Source: DASZXJ01 sp035545895 (GTDB lineage: Bacteria; Planctomycetota; Phycisphaerae; Tepidisphaerales; Tepidisphaeraceae). Taken from it: a stretch of 12,875 nt of DNA. The notes beneath the pieces are model-generated. The model was not told where the DNA came from, did no database searches, and worked only from the letters and a program-made list of their open reading frames with translations. Position 1 is the first letter of the stretch. Each line of letters starts with the position of its first letter. The position numbers were made by a program, and so were the translations under genes. Positions 7,983 to 12,875 of the stretch are shown here, piece after piece. Location: positions 1 through 12,875 of the forward strand of contig DASZXJ010000132.1 in assembly GCA_035545895.1 (NCBI GenBank), read 5' to 3'.

Positions 7983-8386
7983 GGACCACCTTCGCCAATT
8001 CGCCGAAAACGCCGCCTGAATCCCTATTTAGCGACAGCCCGATGGGCCGTAGATTCTTCGCATTGCTATTCTACGTCATATTCACGCGTTGGGCGAGTCA
8101 TTGGCGGTCAAACAGGAAGTTGTCCTGCGAACTAAAAACAGCAGATTGGCATGAACCTTGTCTGACCGGACCGAATCACGAGTTGTATGCCATGCAAGCC
8201 ATTGGCTTTTCCGGCAGGCACGATTGTCGATCGAACAATCACATGGTTTGCGACATACACGAATCCAAGGCGATCAATCGCGGCCTTGAGCGGCGTCGGC
8301 GCAAACAACGTATGACCGATGGCTCGGGGGAGCAATTGTTTAAGCGTTGGCGCGATCGTGTTTGCGCGGTTTCCTCCGATGCCCTT
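7983..8386. other. Intergenic region between divergent moxR and ABC operons
   Basis: Apart from the moxR ribosome binding site, the doubtful 92-residue ORF (8132-8410, - strand) and the regulatory cluster at 8387-8432, I see no recognisable gene or RNA here. A short GCCC-GAT-GGGC inverted repeat occurs at 8037-8047. I could not pick out a convincing -35/-10 pair for the leftward moxR operon, although it must have its promoter somewhere in this stretch. Confidence 0.6.
7986..7992 (-). promoter_or_regulatory. Strong Shine-Dalgarno deciding the moxR GTG start
   Basis: On the - strand AAGGTGG precedes the GTG start; its AAGG core (7989-7992) is 6 bases away from the codon. It is one of the clearest ribosome binding sites in the window and supports GTG 7982 as the true start. 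Confidence 0.6.
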
Positions 8387-8410
8387 TAAGACTTGGCTAA
8401 CCTTACGCAA
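8132..8410 (-). CDS. Doubtful small hypothetical protein (92 aa)
   Basis: An ATG at 8410 opens a 92-residue frame ending in TAG, on the same strand as the moxR operon and 149 bp upstream of it. Codons look plausible, with many G/C-ending ones, and the product mixes hydrophobic stretches such as LGFVYVANHVIVRSTIVP with basic residues. I recognise no family and see no ribosome binding site. Its start overlaps the candidate operator and promoter of the divergent ABC operon, so both readings of this DNA cannot easily be at full strength. It may be a chance ORF in an otherwise 460-bp gap. Confidence 0.25.
   Translation of the reverse strand: MRKVSQVLKGIGGNRANTIAPTLKQLLPRAIGHTLFAPTPLKAAIDRLGFVYVANHVIVRSTIVPAGKANGLHGIQLVIRSGQTRFMPICCF
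8387..8405. promoter_or_regulatory. Candidate DtxR/IdeR-type iron-regulator box
   Basis: The 19-bp site TAAGACTTGGCTAACCTTA agrees with the DtxR/IdeR consensus TTAGGTTAGSCTAACCTAA at 14 of 19 positions, including 10 of 11 over the right half, and is palindromic at 6 of 9 base pairs. It ends 21 bp before a TACAAT -10 element of an operon encoding a putative iron-type ABC importer, so position and downstream genes agree with a metal-responsive repressor site. The left half is poor, and no regulator gene lies in the window. Confidence 0.35.
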
Positions 8411-8422
8411 ATCCGCGATTTG
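8408..8422. promoter_or_regulatory. Perfect 15-bp inverted repeat upstream of ABC operon
   Basis: CAAATCCGCGATTTG is a 6-3-6 inverted repeat lying between the DtxR-like box and the -10 element, covering the region expected for the -35 element. It is a possible second operator or activator site. Chance occurrence is not excluded. Confidence 0.3.
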
Positions 8423-8426
8423 TCGC

Positions 8427-8432
8427 TACAAT
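8427..8432 (+). promoter_or_regulatory. Candidate -10 element of the ABC operon
   Basis: TACAAT matches the TATAAT consensus at five of six positions and ends 10 bp before the ATG at 8443. A transcript starting 6-8 bp downstream would have almost no leader, consistent with the absence of a Shine-Dalgarno before this ATG. No good -35 is present 16-18 bp upstream, so activation or a different sigma factor may be involved. Confidence 0.35.
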
Positions 8433-8442
8433 CCCGCCGGTC

Positions 8443-9495
8443 ATGGCGTCGGTGAATCTTGAAAAAGTCAGCAAGCGGTTCGGTCGAACCGGTGCGCTGG
8501 AACAGATCGATCTGCGGATCGAATCGGGCGAGATATTTTTCCTGCTCGGCCCCAGCGGCTGCGGCAAAAGCACGCTGCTGCGCATCATCGCCGGGCTGCA
8601 CGAGCCATCAACCGGGCGCGTGAAGTTCGACGATCGCGATGTGACACGCCTGCCTACCGAAAAACGTAATGCGGTCATGTGTTTCCAAAGTTACGCGCTG
8701 TGGCCGCACATGAGCGTGGCTGACAATGTGCGATTTGGCCTTGAAGTGCGCAACGCCTCCGCCGCCGAGCAGCAGCAACGAATCGATGAAGTATTGAAGC
8801 TCGTTCGAATGGATGAGTACGCCGACCGCAAGCCGAATCAACTATCCGGCGGGCAACAGCAGCGTGTCGCCTTGGCGCGGGCGCTGGCGGTCAAACCTGA
8901 TTGCCTGCTTCTGGATGAGCCACTGAGCAATCTTGACGCGAAATTACGCATTGAAATGCGAAGCGAGATTCGCCGAATTTGCAAAGCCGCGGGTTTTACA
9001 ACGATCTATGTCACGCACGATCAAAAGGAAGCGCTAAGCATCGCAGATCGAATCGCGCTGTTGAAAGATGGCAGGCTGGTGCAGGTGGGCACGCCGGACG
9101 AGTTGTATCATCATCCCCGGACCTCGTTTGCCGCCGACTTCATCGGCCAGACGAACTTGTTGCCGGGAAAAATCATTTCGCGGAAAGATGGATTGGCATG
9201 GGTGCAAACCGCAGCGGGAGTGATCATCGGCTCGGCCGGCGATTCCCTGCCCGAACAAGTGACGGTGAGCATTCGTCCCGAGCAGATGCGCATTTCCGAT
9301 GGCACGGTGATCGATCATCGCAACGTGCTGAGCGGCAAGCCATCGGAAGGCATATTTCTTGGCGAAGCCAGCGAGCATACGTTGATGGTAAACAATCAGC
9401 CGTTGCGGTTTGTTTGCACCCCGCCGATGTTCCGCGTGCCGCCGGAGATTTCAGTGGAATTTGATCCAAAGGATGTGGTTTTGCTCGCCGAGTAG
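8443..9495 (+). CDS. ABC importer ATPase, FbpC/PotA-like
   Basis: The 350-residue protein has all ABC ATPase motifs in order: Walker A GPSGCGKST (36-44), Q-loop in CFQSYALWPHMSVADNV (Q82), signature LSGGQQQ (134-140), Walker B CLLLDEP (154-160), D-loop SNLDAKL and the switch histidine in YVTHDQKEAL (H192). A C-terminal TOBE-like regulatory domain (about 237-350) marks it as an importer ATPase of the iron / polyamine / sulfate class. It energises the permease encoded two genes downstream. The stop is followed after 3 bp by the ATG of the binding protein, so the genes are co-transcribed. The ATG has no Shine-Dalgarno and lies 10 bp after a -10 like element, suggesting leaderless translation. 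Gene order (ATPase first) differs from the fbpABC order of many bacteria. Confidence 0.93.
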   Translation: MASVNLEKVSKRFGRTGALEQIDLRIESGEIFFLLGPSGCGKSTLLRIIAGLHEPSTGRVKFDDRDVTRLPTEKRNAVMCFQSYALWPHMSVADNVRFGLEVRNASAAEQQQRIDEVLKLVRMDEYADRKPNQLSGGQQQRVALARALAVKPDCLLLDEPLSNLDAKLRIEMRSEIRRICKAAGFTTIYVTHDQKEALSIADRIALLKDGRLVQVGTPDELYHHPRTSFAADFIGQTNLLPGKIISRKDGLAWVQTAAGVIIGSAGDSLPEQVTVSIRPEQMRISDGTVIDHRNVLSGKPSEGIFLGEASEHTLMVNNQPLRFVCTPPMFRVPPEISVEFDPKDVVLLAE

Positions 9496-9498
9496 ACC

Positions 9499-10911
9499 AT
9501 GCGATATGTTCTTGGCGTTTTATTTCTGGCTGTATTGCTGTCGCCGATGGTATTGCGGTGGGCCGTTGGCGTGTCGGATCAGAAAGCGCTTCCCAAGGAT
9601 GTCCTGACACTGGTGATTGTCACGCCACATTCGGAGGCGATTCGCCGCGAGTTCCGCGAAGCGTTCTCAAAATATTATCAGGAGAAATTCGGCAAAGCTG
9701 TCACGATCGATTATCGCGTTTATGGAGGAGCGTCGGAAATCAAAAATGTATTGGGCGCGCTTCGCGAGACAACATATAAAGCGAATGGCACTTACGACAT
9801 TGACCTTGCCTGGGGCGGCGGCGATGCGACGTTTGACGTTGACCTCAAACCATTTCTTGAGGGACTTGCGCTCGACCCCGAATTTGTGAAGCAGGTTTAT
9901 CCATCACCTAAACTCGGCGGGCTGAAACTGTATGAAGAATCGAATCCGCCGCTTTGGTATGGCACGGAGCTTTCCGGTTTTGGGATCGTATTTAATCGGC
10001 AGGTATTAAAATATCTGGGCGTGGAACCTCCCGCGCGATGGGAGGATTTGACGGACCCCCGCTATGCCGGTTGGGTGGTACTGGCCGACCCGACTCGCAG
10101 CAGCAGCGCGCGAACGGCGTTCATGGGCGTGGTCGAACACACGATGGCGGTCGCCGAGGAACAGGGCCGTGGCGCCGATCGCGGCTGGGCCGAGGGAATG
10201 GGGCTGATTCGGCAAATTGCATCAAATGTGAGGGATTTCAACGATGGTTCGGGCGCGATTCCCGCGCTGGTGAGCAGCGGCGATGTCGCAGCCGCCATGA
10301 CCATCGATTTTTATGCACGCTCGCAAATCCAGTTCGTCGGAGAAGATCGTTTGGGTTACGTCGAGCCCGCCAATTCAACGGTCATCACGCCCGATCCGAT
10401 TGGGCTGCTCCAGGGAGCGCCGCACCGCGAACTCGCAAAGCAATTTGTCGAATTCGTATTATCCGAGCAAGGCCAGCAGCTCTGGGACGCCAAAGTCGGC
10501 ACCAAAGACGGCCCGCGACTGGTTTCCCTGCGACGCACGCCGATTCGGCAAAGCGTATTTAAAGATATGTCCGACCTGGCCGACCCGGTCGATCCGTTCG
10601 CGCACGTGACTTCTTTCAACACATCCCGCGCCCGCACAGCCACGTTCTCGATCCTTGAAGTGATGATCCAAGTCAGTTGCATCGATGTGCTCAACGACTT
10701 GCGGGCGACACGCGCGGCGATCCTGTCTTCAACCCACGCTGCCGAATTGGACGCGAAACTGGCGGTCTTCCCATTCGATCAAAAAGAAGCACTACGAAGG
10801 TTGGATGAATACAGAAAAGTTTCTCCAGTGGAGAAGCTCGTGTTGATCAGAAAATGGACGTCAGAATTTCGCGATGAGTACCGCGCGCTGCGTGATGAAG
10901 CGCAAAAATAA
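9499..10911 (+). CDS. ABC importer substrate-binding protein, COG1840-like, with C-terminal extension
   Basis: The 470-residue protein starts with a hydrophobic segment (about 3-24), a signal peptide or membrane anchor, with no lipobox cysteine. The body matches the Fe(III)/AfuA-type binding-protein family: LVIVTPHSEAIRREF, a YGGASEI strand-turn, LWYGTELSGFGIVFN (about 152-166), WEDLTDPRYAGWVVLADPTRSSSARTA, and LVSSGDVAAAMTIDFYA. Such proteins capture a ligand outside the inner membrane and hand it to the permease. The paired tyrosines that bind iron in FbpA are not evident (a single Y in DFYAR), so the ligand could be iron or another small anion or organic compound. Residues from about 370 on form a charged, helical tail that makes the protein about 100 residues longer than usual. 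It lies 3 bp after the ATPase gene; the next gene follows a hairpin repeat. Confidence 0.85.
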   Translation: MRYVLGVLFLAVLLSPMVLRWAVGVSDQKALPKDVLTLVIVTPHSEAIRREFREAFSKYYQEKFGKAVTIDYRVYGGASEIKNVLGALRETTYKANGTYDIDLAWGGGDATFDVDLKPFLEGLALDPEFVKQVYPSPKLGGLKLYEESNPPLWYGTELSGFGIVFNRQVLKYLGVEPPARWEDLTDPRYAGWVVLADPTRSSSARTAFMGVVEHTMAVAEEQGRGADRGWAEGMGLIRQIASNVRDFNDGSGAIPALVSSGDVAAAMTIDFYARSQIQFVGEDRLGYVEPANSTVITPDPIGLLQGAPHRELAKQFVEFVLSEQGQQLWDAKVGTKDGPRLVSLRRTPIRQSVFKDMSDLADPVDPFAHVTSFNTSRARTATFSILEVMIQVSCIDVLNDLRATRAAILSSTHAAELDAKLAVFPFDQKEALRRLDEYRKVSPVEKLVLIRKWTSEFRDEYRALRDEAQK

Positions 10912-10917
10912 CCTAAA

Positions 10918-10939
10918 GCCCGACCCTTCAGGGTCGGGG
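10918..10939 (+). repeat. REP-like palindromic repeat, copy 2 (perfect hairpin)
   Basis: CCCGACCCT (10919-10927), loop TC, and AGGGTCGGG (10930-10938) form a perfect 9-bp stem starting 8 bases after the stop of the binding-protein gene. It matches the unit at 784-805 (opposite strand) at 20 of 22 positions. No T-run follows, and the permease gene begins 36 bases downstream, so it is unlikely to be a full terminator. It may stabilise the upstream mRNA or reduce read-through into the permease gene, as REP elements do inside other importer operons. Confidence 0.7.
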
Positions 10940-10974
10940 ACGGTGAAAAGAATTCGAAAAGCGTGAATTGACGA

Positions 10975-12723
10975 ATGCGAAAGTTACGCGACTTCATCTT
11001 CTTTACTTTGATCCTCGCGATCTTCATCGCGCTTTTTGGCGTACCGATCTGGCGCGTCACTCAAGCTGCATTTTTGGGGTTGCCGGTCGAAAATCAGACT
11101 CCGCAATTCACGCTAGGGTATTTCACAGCGATTTTTGCTGATCCGATGTTGAGGGCGGGGCTTTTCAATAGTGTGATGATCGCACTCCTGACCACGGTGC
11201 TGTGCGTTCTCATCGCGATGCCGCTGGCGATCCTCGCGAATCGATATGATTTTCTTGGCAAATCGCTCTTCAGCGGACTGGTGCTCGTGCCATTGATCTT
11301 GCCCCCTTTCGTCGGGGCAATTGGCATGCGGCAATTGCTCGGGCGCAATGGCGCATTCACGGCCATTCTGCAAAATGTCGGGTGGATCAGTCCGGGTGAG
11401 CCGTTTGACTGGCTCCACTTTCGACTGCTCGGCATTGTGCTGGTTCAGGCGCTGGGGCTGTATCCGATTCTGTATCTGAACCTGACCGCAGCCCTGGCGA
11501 ATATCGATCCCGCCATGCAGCACGCGGCTGCCAATCTGGGCGCCAGTCGCTGGACGATCTTCCGCCGAATTACGCTGCCGCTCATGCGCCCGGGTTTATT
11601 TGCAGGCGGCACGCTGGTGCTCATCTGGAGCTTTACCGAGCTTGGCACGCCGCTGATGTTCGATTTTTACATCACCACGCCCGTGCAGGTTTACAAAAAG
11701 CTCGGGCAAGTCACCGCCAACCCGATTCCCTACGCGCTGGTCGTGCTGATGATGGCGGGGAGCATATTGCTCTATGTCTGCGGAAAGGTTCTGCTCGGCC
11801 GCTCACAAGATACGGCTGTGTCCAAGGCCTCCATTCAGAGCGCGACTACACGACTCGGATTTATCAAAAGTATTCCGGTCATCGTGATATTTACCCTGAT
11901 TGCATGTCTCGCGATGTTACCGCATGTATCGGTGGTGCTGATGAGCCTGTGTGCGCCGGGCACATGGTATGAATCCGCCTTGCCGAAAGTCTTCACGCGA
12001 CAGCATTACCTGAATGCGCTGACGCATCCACTGGCCGTGCCATCGGTGCGCAACAGCGTGATGTTCGCATCACTGAGCACGATCGTCGATATTCTGCTGG
12101 GACTCTGGATTGCGGCGATGATCGTTCGCTCGAAGCTGCCGCGAATTTTTCGCGCGGCGCTCGACAGCCTGGCCATGCTGCCACTGGCGGTGCCGGGAAC
12201 GGTGATGGCGTTTGGGTATCTGGCGGTTTCACTTCAGATCAAAGCGTATTTGAGTTCCCGGAATATGCCATCGCTTGCGGGTTTATTTGACGTGCAGAAC
12301 AATCCAACGCTTGTTTTGGTGGTCGCCTACGCGATGCGGCGGTTGCCATACGTGGTGCGCAGCGCCGTCGCGGGCCTGCAGCAAACTCCTGAAGATTTGG
12401 AACTTGCATCACGAAATCTGGGCGCTTCGCCGATGCTGACTTTACGGCGTATCACCGTGCCTCTGATTGCCGCCAATTTGATTGCCGGTGCGCTTTTGGC
12501 ATTTGCTTTTGCGATGCTCGAAGTGAGCGATTCGCTGATCCTGGCACAAAAGGAGCAATATTGGCCAATTACCAAGGCGATTTACGAGCTGTTTCAGCGG
12601 ATCGGGGATGGGCCGTTTATTGCCAGTGCCTTGGGTGTCTGGGCCATGCTCATCCTCACCCTGACCATTCTTTCCACCAACGCCCTATTGGGGCGTAAAA
12701 TGGGGGCGATATTCAGGGTTTGA
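10975..12723 (+). CDS. ABC importer permease with two fused transmembrane domains, FbpB-like
   Basis: The 582-residue protein is twice the length of a single importer permease and contains two tandem transmembrane domains of about six helices each. Each half has its own EAA-type cytoplasmic loop that contacts the ATPase: AANLGASRWTIFRRITLPLMRPG near residue 185 and ASRNLGASPMLTLRRITVPLI near 478. The N-terminus (RDFIFFTLILAIFIALFGVPIWR) is the first membrane helix. This fused layout is typical of ferric-iron permeases (FbpB/AfuB) and also of thiamine (ThiP) and some phosphonate permeases. With one ATPase and one binding protein it forms a complete importer. It lies 63 bp after the binding-protein gene, separated by the hairpin repeat, and has no clear Shine-Dalgarno. 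The helix count is estimated by eye. Confidence 0.92.
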   Translation: MRKLRDFIFFTLILAIFIALFGVPIWRVTQAAFLGLPVENQTPQFTLGYFTAIFADPMLRAGLFNSVMIALLTTVLCVLIAMPLAILANRYDFLGKSLFSGLVLVPLILPPFVGAIGMRQLLGRNGAFTAILQNVGWISPGEPFDWLHFRLLGIVLVQALGLYPILYLNLTAALANIDPAMQHAAANLGASRWTIFRRITLPLMRPGLFAGGTLVLIWSFTELGTPLMFDFYITTPVQVYKKLGQVTANPIPYALVVLMMAGSILLYVCGKVLLGRSQDTAVSKASIQSATTRLGFIKSIPVIVIFTLIACLAMLPHVSVVLMSLCAPGTWYESALPKVFTRQHYLNALTHPLAVPSVRNSVMFASLSTIVDILLGLWIAAMIVRSKLPRIFRAALDSLAMLPLAVPGTVMAFGYLAVSLQIKAYLSSRNMPSLAGLFDVQNNPTLVLVVAYAMRRLPYVVRSAVAGLQQTPEDLELASRNLGASPMLTLRRITVPLIAANLIAGALLAFAFAMLEVSDSLILAQKEQYWPITKAIYELFQRIGDGPFIASALGVWAMLILTLTILSTNALLGRKMGAIFRV

Positions 12724-12756
12724 AGCTATTTTGGATTTTGGATCACTGCTGTCCGG

Positions 12757-12875
12757 TCAGAACTCGAATAATGTCAATTGTTTACGATCCTCAACTTCGG
12801 CAGTTTGCTTTAGAAGTTCCGAGAACGCCTGATTTATCGGGGTTTTTTCGAGAATCATGACGCCCAGAATTTGTG
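12757..12875 (-). CDS. 3' end of an unidentified gene (5' end outside window)
   Basis: On the - strand a frame is open from the window edge to a TGA at 12757-12759, giving the last 38 residues of a protein. The sequence (VMILEKTPINQAF, then a charged helix, ending QLTLFEF) reads like a natural helical C-terminus with ordinary codon use. It converges with the permease gene after 33 bp, a normal spacing. The family cannot be told from so short a tail. The 33-bp gap shows no convincing terminator hairpin. Confidence 0.55.
   Translation of the reverse strand, partial: QILGVMILEKTPINQAFSELLKQTAEVEDRKQLTLFEF

Noticed and set aside
8387..8442. Fur box upstream of the ABC operon
   Set aside because: No match to the GATAATGATAATCATTATC-type consensus; the DtxR/IdeR consensus fits much better.
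10918..10939. Rho-independent terminator after the binding-protein gene
   Set aside because: The stem is strong but no T-run follows, and the co-directional permease gene begins 36 bp later; a near-identical unit elsewhere indicates a repeat element instead.
12750..12760. 11-base match to the complement of 8159-8169 (GTCCGGTCAGA)
   Set aside because: Short, not extended on either side, one copy lies partly at a gene end, and no structure or flanking repeat supports it; probably chance.
1..12875. CRISPR arrays, tRNA/rRNA genes, phage genes or toxin-antitoxin pairs
   Set aside because: No regularly spaced repeats, no cloverleaf-like sequences and no such protein families were seen on either strand.

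Overview
The window is bacterial chromosomal DNA of moderately high G+C, densely coded, with no phage, CRISPR or RNA-gene signal. The gene families suggest a Planctomycetota-like bacterium: a MoxR / DUF58 / membrane-transglutaminase operon, weak or absent Shine-Dalgarno sequences at many starts, and hairpin-type dispersed repeats. That placement is an inference from gene content, not from a marker gene.

Left part (1-2184, + strand): the window opens inside the 3' end of a probable IS630-type transposase. A GNAT-family acetyltransferase follows, then a full-length MgtE Mg2+ transporter/channel. The 118-bp leader before mgtE carries two overlapping potential hairpins; one of them is a copy of a short palindromic repeat.

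Middle part (2207-7982, - strand): a tightly packed four-gene operon reads leftward: moxR (GTG start with a good Shine-Dalgarno), a DUF58 protein, a TgpA-like membrane transglutaminase, and cinA. Junctions are 7 bp, 1 bp and a 4-bp ATGA overlap. The first three form the widespread MoxR AAA+ / DUF58 / transglutaminase module, thought to act in cell-envelope or periplasmic protein handling. CinA (nicotinamide-nucleotide amidase type) is translationally coupled to the transglutaminase. mgtE and cinA converge with 22 bp between them.

Right part (8443-12723, + strand): a three-gene ABC importer operon encodes an ATPase, a membrane-anchored or secreted binding protein with an unusual C-terminal extension, and a double-length permease with two fused transmembrane domains. 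The layout is that of the ferric-iron (FbpABC/AfuABC) class, although the substrate cannot be proven from sequence. The preceding 460-bp intergenic region holds one doubtful small ORF. At its right edge it has a 19-bp site matching the DtxR/IdeR iron-repressor consensus at 14 of 19 positions, a perfect 6-3-6 inverted repeat, and a TACAAT -10 element only 10 bp from the ATG. This suggests an iron-regulated, nearly leaderless operon.

The window ends with the 3' end of an unidentified gene on the - strand, converging on the permease gene.

I found no clear new multi-gene system. The best leads are the candidate iron-regulator site, the inverted pair of 22-nt palindromic repeats (20/22 identical), and the extended binding protein.
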